From Glycomyces lechevalierae (lineage in GTDB: Bacteria; Actinomycetota; Actinomycetes; Mycobacteriales; Micromonosporaceae): a DNA stretch of 64,000 bases. This document shows positions 1 through 8,324 of the stretch, one piece after another (within the stretch, counting starts at the first letter, position 1; every line of letters begins with the position of its first letter). The notes beneath the pieces were generated by a model. The model did not search any database. It saw nothing but the letters and a program-made list of their open reading frames with translations, and was not told the DNA's origin. The stretch spans positions 141,850-205,849 of the forward strand of contig NZ_JAPZVQ010000002.1 of assembly GCF_027622945.1 (NCBI RefSeq). The letters are read 5' to 3'. A program made the translations under genes and the position numbers.

Positions 1-161
1 CCCCCGGGCCGGCAACGCCCGCCCCGCGCCCGGCGCGGCGGGGTGGCCGGCCGGGGCTTCGTTCCGGGCCTCACACCGCCCACTGTGCTGCGGGCTGGGG
101 AGCGAGTCGGAATATCGACATGCTGGGCCGCCTGAAGATATTCAAAGACCGGCAAAGGAAG

Positions 162-202
162 AAGCCCCGGTGATCCTGCGTCGCCGCAGGTCAACGGGGC
201 TT
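162..202 (-). terminator. Terminator hairpin downstream of tRNA-Ser(GCT)
   Basis: The sequence contains a branched palindrome: outer arms AAGCCCCG/CGGGGCTT enclose an inner CCTGCG-TCGC-CGCAGG hairpin. On the minus strand it lies downstream of the tRNA-Ser 3' end and runs into a pyrimidine-rich tract (CTTCTTCCTTTG). It probably ends the tRNA transcript. Bases 1-160 to its left show no convincing gene. Confidence 0.5.
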
Positions 203-243
203 TGTGGCGGAGGCTCTGCTTCAGATCCTCTTCCACTTCGTTG

Positions 244-331
244 CGGAGGATATGGGATTTGAACCCATGATCGGGTATCACCCGAAACCCGCTTAGCAGG
301 CGGGCGCACTAGGCCACTATGCGAATCCTCC
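244..331 (-). tRNA. tRNA-Ser (anticodon GCT)
   Basis: The minus strand folds as a class II tRNA. The acceptor stem is GGAGGAT/ATCCTCC with discriminator G, the anticodon stem-loop is CCCGC-CTGCTAA-GCGGG (anticodon GCT), there is a long variable arm, and the T-loop reads GGTTCAAATCC. It reads AGC/AGU serine codons. CCA is not encoded. Confidence 0.95.
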
Positions 332-406
332 AGGACGCGCCGGAGCGCGTACCAAGCACAGAGCATACCGGGCCGGTCATGGAATGCCCAAGCGGGTTCG
401 GGTCGG

Positions 407-1201
407 TCAGAGCCAGCTCACGTGGGGTGCGACCAGGAGGTATCCGACGAAGGCGGCGATGTCGAGGAGGGTGTGGGCCCAGATCAGCGGCCCGGTGCGC
501 TTCCAGCGGAGGTAGAAGAGGGCGAAGACGGCGCCCATGACGACGTTGCCGATGAAGCCGCCGAAGCCCTGGTAGAGGTGGTAGGTGCCACGCAGGAGGG
601 CGTGGGCGGCGATGATCGCGGGGGTGCTCCAGGCGAGTTGGCGCAGGCGGGTGACGAGGTAGCCGAGGCCGACGACTTCTTCGATGATCGCGTTCTTGAG
701 CGCGGCGAGGATGAGGATCGGGACGGCCCACCACACGTCGTTGAGGTCCGCGGGATTGATCTCGGCGTTGATGCCGAGGGCGCGGGCGGTGAAGTAGAGG
801 GCGAGCCCGGGGATGCCGATGCACGCGGCGAGGCCCGCGCCGCTGAGCAGGTCGAAGGCCGGGCGGCGCGCATCGAGGCCGATGGCGCGGAAGGGGTTGC
901 CGCGGTCGAGGCTGAGGAAGTGCAGGACGAGCGCGACGGGCGCCATCGCGAGGGCGAGGCTCACGAGCTGGCGCGCGAGGTCGTACCAGGGCCGTTCGGG
1001 CGGGGCCTTCGCCGAGTTGAGGGCCTGGACGCTGTCGGCGAGGCCGCCCGGTTCGGTGAGGGTGCCGATGATCGTGACGATCGACCAGATCGCCGACGCG
1101 CCAAGGGAAAGGGCGAGGACGATCCAGATCTCGCGCCGGATGACGCGGGGCGCGAGCGTCGACGCCGGTTCGCCGGCGAGCGCGGTCTCGGGGTTCGACA
1201 T
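407..1201 (-). CDS. CPBP family intramembrane metalloprotease (CAAX protease-like)
   Basis: A 264-residue hydrophobic protein with about seven or eight predicted membrane segments. It carries the CPBP/Abi motifs: the EE pair near residues 174-175 followed by R (IIEEVVGLGYLVTR), a His in AHALLRGTYHLYQG, and a distal WAHTLLDIAAF His motif. The family comprises intramembrane glutamic-type proteases and scaffolds acting on prenylated proteins, bacteriocin precursors or membrane regulators; no substrate can be assigned. ATG start; encoded alone, next to a tRNA on one side and divergent from the FhuF-like gene on the other. Confidence 0.85.
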   Translation of the reverse strand: MSNPETALAGEPASTLAPRVIRREIWIVLALSLGASAIWSIVTIIGTLTEPGGLADSVQALNSAKAPPERPWYDLARQLVSLALAMAPVALVLHFLSLDRGNPFRAIGLDARRPAFDLLSGAGLAACIGIPGLALYFTARALGINAEINPADLNDVWWAVPILILAALKNAIIEEVVGLGYLVTRLRQLAWSTPAIIAAHALLRGTYHLYQGFGGFIGNVVMGAVFALFYLRWKRTGPLIWAHTLLDIAAFVGYLLVAPHVSWL

Positions 1202-1407
1202 GCGTTCCAGCCTGCCAGAGGCGGTGGGCGGGCGCGCTCAGCGGTCCGCGGCCGGGTCGCACCGGTTGTGCGACGTGCCTTCGGGCGGCGCGAGGATGAT
1301 CAGTGCACGAGGCGAGGTGCTGTGAATCCCATCCCACTCGGCGACGCTCACCGCTCGCAGCACCTCGCTTTCCTACACCCTGTCGCGGCCCGGTGTCTGT
1401 CGGTTTC

Positions 1408-1438
1408 TTGACATTGCGCGAATCGAATCAGGTAAGGT
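1408..1438 (+). promoter_or_regulatory. Promoter of the FhuF-like gene
   Basis: TTGACA (1408-1413) is followed after 19 bases by TAAGGT (1433-1438), matching an actinobacterial -35 and a TAnnnT -10. The -10 lies inside the iron-box palindrome, so repressor binding would block polymerase. GAGAGGGG at 1455-1462 serves as ribosome binding site. Confidence 0.6.
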
Positions 1439-1455
1439 TAGCCAGTCCTTACCTG
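1429..1455 (+). promoter_or_regulatory. DtxR/IdeR-type iron box
   Basis: A perfect inverted repeat, CAGGTAAGG and CCTTACCTG, is separated by TTAGCCAGT. The central 19 bases match the DtxR consensus TTAGGTTAGCCTAACCTAA at 14 positions by eye. It overlaps the -10 of the FhuF-like gene, so that gene should be repressed when iron is replete. Confidence 0.7.
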
Positions 1456-1468
1456 AGAGGGGTACGCT

Positions 1469-2317
1469 ATGCGGCTCGCGACTGCGGAGGCTCACGTCCT
1501 GAGCAGCACCGCAATCGAACGCCGCCCCTTCGCGGCCCTCCTCCCCCAGCCCGTGGACGCGCTCCGTGCCGTCGCCGACCGGGTCGACCGCGAGGTCAGC
1601 GTCCACCCGCTCGCCGGGGTCCGCGCCTGGCTCGACGGCGACACCGGCCGGGACGCGATCGAGTTCCCCGCCGCCCGACTCGCCGCCGGCGAGCGCATCG
1701 AGGAGCTCATGGGCGCCGCCGCCGCGCTGTGGGGCGGCTCTGCCCACGCGAACGCGGCCCTCGCCTGGAAGACCTACTGCTACTGGACGCTCGCGCCGGT
1801 CGTGCTCGGCTACATCGCCGCCCGCCGCGTGCCCGTCCTGGACGCCGCGAACGCGGTCTTCGGCGTCGCCGACGACGCCCCGATGTTCTCGGTGCGGCAG
1901 ATCCGGCCCAAGTTCCTCGCGCTGCCGCACGACCCGTGCGCCGCGCACCCGGACGTGGAAGTCGTCGCGAACGAGGCGGTCCTGCTGGAACGCTTGCGCG
2001 CCACCGTGTTCGACGCCCACCTGGCGCCGGTCCTGGACGGGTTCCTCGCGAACGCCCGCGTCGGGCGCCGCACCCTCATGGGCTCGGTCGCCTCCGGGAT
2101 CGCCTACGCGGTCGCGTCGATCGCGCAGGTCGTGCCCGACCCGGACGACGTGCTCGCCAAGACATTGCTGGAAGCGTTCGACGTCGGCGACCTCGTCGAC
2201 ATCAGCACGGACGAAGCCGGCCGCCTGGTCTACCGCCGCCGCACCTGCTGCCTCGCACTCACCATCGAGGGCAACCGCACCTGCTCCACCTGCTGCGTCC
2301 GGACCGAGCGTCCTTGA
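1469..2317 (+). CDS. FhuF-like (2Fe-2S) siderophore-iron reductase
   Basis: A 282-residue soluble protein. Its C-terminus carries the unusual FhuF-type cluster motif C-C-x10-C-x2-C (RRTCC...CSTCC), which binds a [2Fe-2S] centre. The N-terminal two thirds lack strong motifs, as is usual for the family. FhuF proteins reduce ferric siderophores in the cytoplasm to release iron. The iron box overlapping the promoter supports the role. No siderophore transporter is adjacent, so the gene is solitary. Confidence 0.8.
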   Translation: MRLATAEAHVLSSTAIERRPFAALLPQPVDALRAVADRVDREVSVHPLAGVRAWLDGDTGRDAIEFPAARLAAGERIEELMGAAAALWGGSAHANAALAWKTYCYWTLAPVVLGYIAARRVPVLDAANAVFGVADDAPMFSVRQIRPKFLALPHDPCAAHPDVEVVANEAVLLERLRATVFDAHLAPVLDGFLANARVGRRTLMGSVASGIAYAVASIAQVVPDPDDVLAKTLLEAFDVGDLVDISTDEAGRLVYRRRTCCLALTIEGNRTCSTCCVRTERP

Positions 2318-2355
2318 CCGCAGTTTGATAGATTGGCGCTTGCCTTACAGGCCCT

Positions 2356-2447
<92 letters not shown>

Positions 2448-2508
2448 CCCGCACCGCCGCATGACATTTCCGGCGAAAAGCGCGTTCGCGCAGGCATCCC
2501 GTTCGCAT

Positions 2509-2540
2509 GACCCCCTGGCCGTCGCTGTGCGCCAGGGGTC
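2509..2540 (+). terminator. Hairpin after tRNA-Ser(TGA)
   Basis: GACCCCCTGGC pairs with GCCAGGGGTC across an 11-base loop with one bulged C, about 60 bases after the tRNA. It has no T-run, which is typical of actinobacterial terminators. Confidence 0.45.
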
Positions 2541-2564
2541 CTGCCGTGTTCAGGGCATGAAAAA

Positions 2565-2595
2565 GGACTCAGCACCCCGGCACGGTGCTGAGTCC
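2565..2595 (-). terminator. Strong hairpin with T-tract on the minus strand, upstream of mshD
   Basis: A perfect 12-bp stem GGACTCAGCACC/GGTGCTGAGTCC with a 7-base loop. On the minus strand it is followed by TTTTT, so it looks like an intrinsic terminator for leftward transcription, although no leftward gene ends here. On the plus strand it sits directly before the mshD -10. Confidence 0.5.
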
Positions 2596-2600
2596 ACGAT

Positions 2601-2606
2601 TAGGGT
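2601..2606 (+). promoter_or_regulatory. -10 element of mshD, leaderless start likely
   Basis: TAGGGT fits the TAnnnT -10. Only six bases separate it from the ATG at 2613, so transcription probably begins at or next to the start codon. No Shine-Dalgarno is visible, consistent with a leaderless mRNA. Confidence 0.5.
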
Positions 2607-2612
2607 AACCCC

Positions 2613-3548
2613 ATGGCGCAACATGCTTCACTTCCGGGTCGGGATATTCACAGAATCGTTACGATGGCGCACCGCTGCGAGGAGGCGGACGGCATCGCCC
2701 CGTTCAACGAGCAGACCACCCTCGCGCTCTCCCGCCACCCGGAGAGACATCGCAGGCATTTCGTTGTGCGCCTTGGTGATGCGGTCATCGCGTACGCGGG
2801 TGCGGAGAAGGTCGGGGACGGCGCGGAGGCGGAGCTGGCGGTCGATCCGGCGCACCGCGGCAAGGGGGTCGGTCACCGATTGCTCGACGCGGTCTTGGAT
2901 TGGATTGAGGCGGACATCACGAATCTGCGAGTGTGGGCGCACGGCGATCTGCCCGTTTCGCAACGGTTCGCCGAGAAGCACGGCTTCACGCGCGACCGCG
3001 TGCTGTTCCAGTTCTCGCGCGAACTCGACGGATTCGCCTGGCCCGCCGCATGGCCCGAGGGCATCGGCCGGAACTGGCCGACCGGCGACGGCCCGGCGGC
3101 GACGCTGCCCGAAGGAGTGCGCTTGCGGCCCTTCAGGGTCGGGGGCGACGAGGCGGAGTGGCTGCGGGTGAACGCCGCGGCGTTCGCGAGCCACCCGGAG
3201 CAGGGGCGCTGGACCGCAGCGGATCTCGCCGCGCGTGAAGAGGAGACCTGGTTCGATCCCGACGGCCTCCTTGTCGCCGAGGACGAGACGGGCCTGCTCG
3301 GGTTCCACTGGACCAAAGTGGAGGAGGGCGTCGGGGAGGTCTACGTCCTCGGCGTCGACCCCCGCGCCCAGGGCACCGGGCTCGGCCGGACGCTCACCCT
3401 CGCGGGCCTCGCCCACCTTGCGGCGCACGGGATCCAGCAGGTCGACCTGTACGCGGACGAGTCGAACACCAAGGCCGTCAAGCTGTACCGCTCGCAGGGC
3501 TTCGAGGTGGTGCGCACCGACGTGCAGTGGGCCAAGCGGCTGCGCTGA
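2613..3548 (+). CDS. mshD: Mycothiol synthase (MshD), tandem GNAT acetyltransferase
   Basis: A 311-residue protein with two GNAT folds. The N-terminal copy has an acetyl-CoA loop-like HRGKGVGHRLLD (about residues 85-97). The active C-terminal copy has VDPRAQGTGLGRTLT (about 250-264) and the family signature LYADESNTKAVKLYRSQGF. MshD transfers acetyl from acetyl-CoA to Cys-GlcN-inositol, the last step of mycothiol synthesis, in the cytoplasm. Length and two-domain layout match the family. The start is fixed by the adjacent -10. It is convergent with the NUDIX gene, with only three bases between. Confidence 0.93.
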   Translation: MAQHASLPGRDIHRIVTMAHRCEEADGIAPFNEQTTLALSRHPERHRRHFVVRLGDAVIAYAGAEKVGDGAEAELAVDPAHRGKGVGHRLLDAVLDWIEADITNLRVWAHGDLPVSQRFAEKHGFTRDRVLFQFSRELDGFAWPAAWPEGIGRNWPTGDGPAATLPEGVRLRPFRVGGDEAEWLRVNAAAFASHPEQGRWTAADLAAREEETWFDPDGLLVAEDETGLLGFHWTKVEEGVGEVYVLGVDPRAQGTGLGRTLTLAGLAHLAAHGIQQVDLYADESNTKAVKLYRSQGFEVVRTDVQWAKRLR

Positions 3549-3551
3549 CGT

Positions 3552-4304
3552 TCAGGCCGAGGCGAGGGCGTCCCGCGGGTAGCCCTCCTCGCCCGGCAGC
3601 ACCAGGCGGGCTTCCTCGCCGTCGACCGAGACGCGCGGCAGGATCGGCGACATGTCGCGCTGCTCCGCGGCCGCGAACACCTCGCCCACGGTGGAATAGC
3701 GGGCGAGCTCGGCGAGCGTGGTCGCCTCCGGGATCGACATCTGGCCGCCGTACTGGCACACCGCCTGCTCCGGCCCGATCCACGTCGCGTACTCCGGCTC
3801 GCGCACCCGGATGCGCGGCTGGAAGCCCTCCGCGAGGGTCGCCACGTAGATCCACGAGTCGAACCGCACCGGCTCGTACTCGGGCGTCACCCAACGCGCC
3901 CAAGCGCGCTGGAGGGCGACCATCGCGCCGGTCTCCTCCTCTACGGCCCGCAGACCGGTCATCGCCACGTCGGGGTCGTCGGGCTTGTGCCGGCCGCCCG
4001 GGAAGCCGTACTGGGCGCCTCGGGGGCCGTTCATGGCGTTCTCGTAGTGGTCGACGTCGAGGTGCGCCCAGCGCTCGCGCACCTGGAGCGTGTCCGCGCG
4101 GCCGATCGAGGGGAGCCCGAACGGCTCCTTCGCCGCGTGCCGCAGGAGGAACACCCGCAGCGGGGCCTCGCGGAGGAGGACGACGGCGGCGGCGCGCTCG
4201 GGTTCGACGGGGCCGCCCTGCTTGCGGAGACGGGCGAGCGCACGAGCGGCCGACGACGAGTCGACCGCTCTGAAGTCCCATTTTCCGAAGCGCTGGATGG
4301 ACAT
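3552..4304 (-). CDS. NUDIX hydrolase
   Basis: A 250-residue protein with a Nudix box variant near residues 110-135 (GGRHKPDDPD...LRAVEEETGA). The first acidic residue is Asp rather than Glu and Ala replaces the usual Arg of REUxEE, while the metal-binding EE-x-T-G core is kept. The layout resembles the NUDT7/19-like branch that cleaves CoA or nucleotide pyrophosphates, but the substrate cannot be told. Monocistronic; ATG start. Confidence 0.75.
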   Translation of the reverse strand: MSIQRFGKWDFRAVDSSSAARALARLRKQGGPVEPERAAAVVLLREAPLRVFLLRHAAKEPFGLPSIGRADTLQVRERWAHLDVDHYENAMNGPRGAQYGFPGGRHKPDDPDVAMTGLRAVEEETGAMVALQRAWARWVTPEYEPVRFDSWIYVATLAEGFQPRIRVREPEYATWIGPEQAVCQYGGQMSIPEATTLAELARYSTVGEVFAAAEQRDMSPILPRVSVDGEEARLVLPGEEGYPRDALASA

Positions 4305-4356
4305 GCCATCACGCTAGCCCAAGACCGGGCGTTTCCAGTGCGCAACGGCCGAAACG

Positions 4357-4386
4357 ACGGCGGCCCGGCCGAAGCCGGGCCGCCGT
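4357..4386 (-). terminator. UUCG-loop terminator of the pit operon
   Basis: A perfect 13-bp stem (ACGGCGGCCCGGC and its complement) closed on the minus strand by a TTCG tetraloop, then CGTTT. It lies just after the phosphate permease stop. The C(UUCG)G loop is exceptionally stable. Confidence 0.75.
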
Positions 4387-4398
4387 GCCGTCAGAGCC

Positions 4399-5424
4399 TT
4401 ATCCGAGGAACTGGATCGGCAGGTAGAACAGGGCGCCGACGAGCGCCGCGATCGGGAACGTGATGATCCACGCGATCACGATCGAGCGGGCCACGCCCCA
4501 CCGCACGGCCCGCTTGCCGCCGGTCGAGCCGACGCCCATGATCGCGGACGTGATGGTGTGCGTGGTCGAGATCGGCGCGCCCAGCAGGTAGGTGTTGGCG
4601 TACAGCACCGAGGAGGCGACGGTCTCGGCCGCGAAGCCCTGGGGAGGGCCGAGGTCGATGATCTTGCGGCCCATGGTCTTGATGATGCGCCAGCCGCCCG
4701 CGTAGGTGCCCGCGGCCATGACGGCGGCGGAGACCCAGTAGACCCACTCCGGGATGTGCGTGGCGTCGTCCTGGATGCCGCCGACGTAGAGGGCGAGGAC
4801 GATGACGCCGATGATCTTGGCGGCGTCCTGCATACCGTGGCCGAGGGCCATGGCGGCGGCGGAGACGGTCTGGGCGTGGCGGAAGCCGCGGTTGAGCTTG
4901 TCGGGGCGGCCGCGCCGGAAGAGCCAGTAGACGGCGATCATCACCAGGAAGCCGAGGGCGAAGCCGACGAGCGGGGAGATCACGGTCGGCAGGACGATCT
5001 TCTCGACGATGCCGTGCCACAGCACCCAGTCGTTGGCGTTGCCCGCGATGATCGCGCCGCCCGCCATCGTCGCGCCGACGATGCCGCCGAACAGGGAGTG
5101 CGAGGAGGAGGTGGGGAGGCCGAAGTACCAGGTGATGAAGTTCCAGGTGATCGCGCCCAGGAGGCCCGACAGCACGATGAGGAGGCCTTCGATGCCGGTG
5201 GGGAGGGCCACGATGCCCTCGGCGACGGTCTTGGCGACCTTCGCGCCGAGGTGCGCGCCGATGAAGTTGCCGATCGCGGCCATGCCGAGCGCGACGCGGG
5301 GACGCAGCGCCCGGGTGGAGATGGAGGTGGCGATGGCGTTCGCGGAGTCGTGGAAGCCGTTGGTGTAACCGAAGAGGAGCGCCGCGGCGATGCACGCGAA
5401 GACGGCGATGAGGACTGTGTCCAC
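4399..5424 (-). CDS. PiT-family inorganic phosphate transporter
   Basis: A 341-residue integral membrane permease with about ten membrane segments. It has the duplicated PiT signatures: GYTNGFHDSANAIATSIS near the N-terminus and ISTTHTITSAIMGVGST near the C-terminus. PiT carriers import metal-phosphate by proton symport. I chose the GTG at 5424, two bases after the stop of the upstream DUF47 gene, because the protein then begins just before the first membrane helix; a longer in-frame extension reads through the DUF47 gene and is spurious. Translationally coupled to DUF47. Confidence 0.9.
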   Translation of the reverse strand: MDTVLIAVFACIAAALLFGYTNGFHDSANAIATSISTRALRPRVALGMAAIGNFIGAHLGAKVAKTVAEGIVALPTGIEGLLIVLSGLLGAITWNFITWYFGLPTSSSHSLFGGIVGATMAGGAIIAGNANDWVLWHGIVEKIVLPTVISPLVGFALGFLVMIAVYWLFRRGRPDKLNRGFRHAQTVSAAAMALGHGMQDAAKIIGVIVLALYVGGIQDDATHIPEWVYWVSAAVMAAGTYAGGWRIIKTMGRKIIDLGPPQGFAAETVASSVLYANTYLLGAPISTTHTITSAIMGVGSTGGKRAVRWGVARSIVIAWIITFPIAALVGALFYLPIQFLG

Positions 5425-5426
5425 GC

Positions 5427-6056
5427 TCAGGATTCCTTGACGTAGACCGACTCGACGACGTTGGACACCGACTCGAACGAGTCGCAGGCGGACTCGAGCT
5501 CGTCGGCGACCTCTTTGAGCTTCATGACCGTCAGCGCCGGGTACTCGCCGGAGTACAGGCGGACCAGGAGCATGCGGTAAGCGCGGTCGCCGTCGTTCTC
5601 GAGGCGGTTGCACTCGACCCAGAACTCCTTCATGGTCGCGTTGAGGCCCTTGAGCTTCGGCATGTACTCGGCGAGGAGTTCGGCCTGGGAGACGAGCACG
5701 GTGACCTGTTCGATCATCTCGCGCGGCAGGGTCGGCAGCTCGGAGAGGCCGTAGAGGTAGACCAGGTTCGCGGCGGCTTCCATGTGGTCGAGGATGTCGT
5801 CGAGCTTGCCGGCGAGGTGGTACATGTCCGTGCGGTCCATGGGGGTCACGAACGTGGAGTTGATCTTGTTGAAGAGCCGGTGGGTGAGCTGGTCGTTGTC
5901 GTGCTCGACGTCGACGAGGCGCTCGGAGATCTTCTGGTAGTCGGCCGACTCGTCGCCCAGCTCGGCCAGGATCGCCACGCCGCGGCGGATGTTGTCGGCC
6001 GCGTCATTGAAGAAGGCGTAGAACGCGTCGTCCTGAGGCTTCAGTGAGAACCGCAC
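5427..6056 (-). CDS. DUF47/PhoU-like protein, Pit accessory factor
   Basis: A 209-residue, mostly helical cytoplasmic protein of the DUF47 family (start GTG, MRFSLKPQDDAFY). It has the typical acidic helices (VDVEHDNDQLTHRLFNKI, RTDMYHLAGKLDDILDHMEAA) of a PhoU-like helical bundle. DUF47 proteins are encoded next to PiT carriers and are thought to modulate them. It is first gene of a two-gene operon with the permease. AGGGG lies eight bases before the GTG. Confidence 0.88.
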   Translation of the reverse strand: MRFSLKPQDDAFYAFFNDAADNIRRGVAILAELGDESADYQKISERLVDVEHDNDQLTHRLFNKINSTFVTPMDRTDMYHLAGKLDDILDHMEAAANLVYLYGLSELPTLPREMIEQVTVLVSQAELLAEYMPKLKGLNATMKEFWVECNRLENDGDRAYRMLLVRLYSGEYPALTVMKLKEVADELESACDSFESVSNVVESVYVKES

Positions 6057-6092
6057 TGGGCACCCCTGCTTTCGGTCGTTTTGACTGTCCTC

Positions 6093-6098
6093 ACTGTA
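6093..6098 (-). promoter_or_regulatory. -10 element of the DUF47-pit operon
   Basis: The minus strand reads TACAGT 37 bases upstream of the GTG start. No TTGAC-like -35 is present at the expected spacing, which fits an activator-dependent promoter. Confidence 0.4.
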
Positions 6099-6134
6099 CC
6101 GATCGGCTCAGGGGACGGGTGGAAATCGTCACCG

Positions 6135-6156
6135 CGAAGTTAACATCCAGGTGAAC
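6135..6156 (-). promoter_or_regulatory. Possible PHO box (minus orientation)
   Basis: The minus strand reads GTTCACCTGGA then TGTTAACTTCG, two adjacent 11-base units. The first fits the Streptomyces PhoP direct-repeat consensus well; the second is degenerate. It lies about 40-60 bases upstream of the -10 of the DUF47-pit operon. Confidence 0.35.
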
Positions 6157-6227
6157 GCGACACAAGCTCGTGAAGTCTGCTGTGTGAGACTCCACGAAAC
6201 CGCTCCAAGCTGGGGTTATGCAAAGGT

Positions 6228-6259
6228 TTCACTTGAATTCATCTTGTGTTCACCTTTGA
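6228..6259 (+). promoter_or_regulatory. Three direct repeats resembling a PHO box (plus orientation)
   Basis: TTCAC, TTCAT and TTCAC cores begin at 6228, 6238 and 6249, so the spacing is 10 then 11 bases. The last two units fit the G/T-TCAYYY pattern of PhoP repeats. They lie in the 285-base space between the helicase 3' end and the phosphate operon, but point away from that operon. Confidence 0.3.
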
Positions 6260-6341
6260 CTCCGGGGACGTGTGCGGAGCACCGCGACGCGGCCCTCCTG
6301 CCATATGGGCAGAACGGGTTCCCAGCGCGGGCCGCGCCTAA

Positions 6342-8324
6342 TCAGTCATTCGCGGTCTCGGCGAGGCGCCCCAGTGCGCCGACCACCGAATCGGATTTCG
6401 TCGTGTACCAGAACGGCGGCAGCGAATCCCGCATGAACTTCCCGTAGGAGCGGCTCGTCTCCAGCCGCGAGTCCAGGATCGCGACCACGCCGCGGTCCGT
6501 CGTGCGGCGGATGAGCCGCCCCGCGCCCTGCGCGAGCCGGATCGCCGCGGCGGGGACCGAGACCTCGGTGAACCCCGAGCGGCCCGCCGCGTCCGCGGCC
6601 TCGGATCGAGCCGCAGTGAGCGGCTCGGTCGGGCGCGGGAACGGGATCCGGTCGACCACGACCAGGCGGCAGGTCATGCCCGGCACGTCCACGCCCTGCC
6701 AGAGGCTCATCACCCCGAGGAGGCACGTGGACTCCTCCTCCTTGAACCGCTTCACGAGGCTCGCGAGGGTCTCCTCGCCCTGCAGGAGGATGTCGTAGTC
6801 GGTCTGGGCGCGAAGGAGTTCGGCCGCCTCGGCGGCGGCCTTCTTCGACGAGAACAGGCCGAGCGTCCCGCCGCGGCTCGCCTCGACCAGGCGCAGCAGC
6901 TCCTTGCCGGACTCGTTCGAGAGGCCCGAGGCGGTCGGGCGCGGCAGCGACGCCGCGACGTAGAGGATGCCCTGCTTGCGGTAGTCGAACGGGGAGCCGA
7001 CGTCGAGGGAGGACCAGCCGTGCCCGTCCGCGGGCAGGCCGAGGTTGCGGGCGACGATGTCGAAGCGGCCGCCGAGCGTCAGCGTCGCGGACGCGGCGAT
7101 GACCGTGCGGTCCTCGTAGAGCATCGCCGAGAGCAGCCCGCCCACCGAGAGCGGCGCCGCGACGAGCTGCGGGCCGTTCGGCTCCGACCAGATCACGTCG
7201 TCGCCCGCGGGGCCGATGCACCGCCCGGCCGTCTCGATCGTCTCGACGAGACCGGCCTTGAGCTGCTGGGCGCTCAACTGCTTCTTCGTCTCCGCGTCGA
7301 GCGTCGAGAGATGGGTGGTGGCCTTGACGCACGCGCCGTTGACCAGGTTCAGGGCCTCGACGAGCGGCGCGGGCAGGTCGCCCGAGAAGCGGCGCTCCCC
7401 CGCGGCGTTGAGCGCGCCCTCGAGCGCGTCCGCGGCCTCCCGGACCTGGTCGGCCACATCGGGATCGATGAGGCGGCGGCCGCGCTGCGCGAGCCAGCGC
7501 AGACGCGCCGGGTGCAGCTCGGCGCGGGCGGCCGAGGTGACGCGGTCGACGAGCTCGTGCGCCTCGTCGACGATGAGCACGGCGTGCTCGGGGAGGACGC
7601 TGCGCTCGTTCATCATGTCGATCGAGAGCAGGGCGTGGTTGGTGACGACGATGTCCGCCTCGTGCGCCTTCGCGCGGGCCCACTCGGCGAAGCAGTCCTG
7701 GCCCTGGGCGCAGTCCTTCGCGCCCGGGCACTCGGACGAGCTCGTGGAGGCCTGCTTCCAGGCGCGGTCGGAGACGCCCGGGTCCAGGTCGTCGCGGTCG
7801 CCGGTGTCGGTGTCGCCCGCCCAGTCGAAGAGGCGCTGCACCTGCTTGGCGAAGGACGCCTGCTGGCCGGCCCACTTCAGGGTCTCGGTGCCCTCGATCG
7901 CGCCGTCGTCCTCGTCCTCTTCTCCGGCGATCTTGCGCTTGCAGATGTAGTTGTGGCGGCCCTTGAGGAGCGCGAAGGTCGGCTTGCGGCCGAGGACGGG
8001 CGCGACGGCCTCGACGAGGCGCGGCAGGTCGACGGCGACGAGCTGGTGCTGCAGCGCGAGCGTGGCGGTCGAGACGACCACGGGCTTGCCCGCGGCGAGC
8101 GCGGCGCAGAGGTAGGCGAGGGACTTGCCGGTGCCGGTGCCCGCCTGGACGAGCAGGTGCTCGTCGGTGTCGATGGCGGCGGCGACGGCCGCGCACATCT
8201 CGCGCTGGCCTTCGCGGGCCTGGCCGTGCGGGGTGGCGGCGACGGCGGCGTCGAGGATCGCGAGGGCGTCGCGTTCGGCTTTGGTGGCGGGTGCGGGCGC
8301 GGTGGCGGTTGCGTCGGTGCTCAT
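6342..8324 (-). CDS. DinG-like ATP-dependent DNA helicase (XPD/Rad3 superfamily 2)
   Basis: A 660-residue SF2 helicase. Walker A AGTGTGKS is near residues 61-68 and the DEAH box (VDEAHEL) near 253. Four cysteines between about 126 and 210 (CKRK, CPGAKDC, DCF) are placed as the 4Fe-4S ligands of XPD/DinG. C-terminal motifs LGVMSLWQGVDVPG and QGAGRLIRR are motif V/VI-like. These helicases unwind DNA-RNA hybrids and damaged DNA 5' to 3'. The ATG overlaps the stop of the upstream transporter gene (ATGA), so translation is coupled. Confidence 0.88.
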   Translation of the reverse strand: MSTDATATAPAPATKAERDALAILDAAVAATPHGQAREGQREMCAAVAAAIDTDEHLLVQAGTGTGKSLAYLCAALAAGKPVVVSTATLALQHQLVAVDLPRLVEAVAPVLGRKPTFALLKGRHNYICKRKIAGEEDEDDGAIEGTETLKWAGQQASFAKQVQRLFDWAGDTDTGDRDDLDPGVSDRAWKQASTSSSECPGAKDCAQGQDCFAEWARAKAHEADIVVTNHALLSIDMMNERSVLPEHAVLIVDEAHELVDRVTSAARAELHPARLRWLAQRGRRLIDPDVADQVREAADALEGALNAAGERRFSGDLPAPLVEALNLVNGACVKATTHLSTLDAETKKQLSAQQLKAGLVETIETAGRCIGPAGDDVIWSEPNGPQLVAAPLSVGGLLSAMLYEDRTVIAASATLTLGGRFDIVARNLGLPADGHGWSSLDVGSPFDYRKQGILYVAASLPRPTASGLSNESGKELLRLVEASRGGTLGLFSSKKAAAEAAELLRAQTDYDILLQGEETLASLVKRFKEEESTCLLGVMSLWQGVDVPGMTCRLVVVDRIPFPRPTEPLTAARSEAADAAGRSGFTEVSVPAAAIRLAQGAGRLIRRTTDRGVVAILDSRLETSRSYGKFMRDSLPPFWYTTKSDSVVGALGRLAETAND

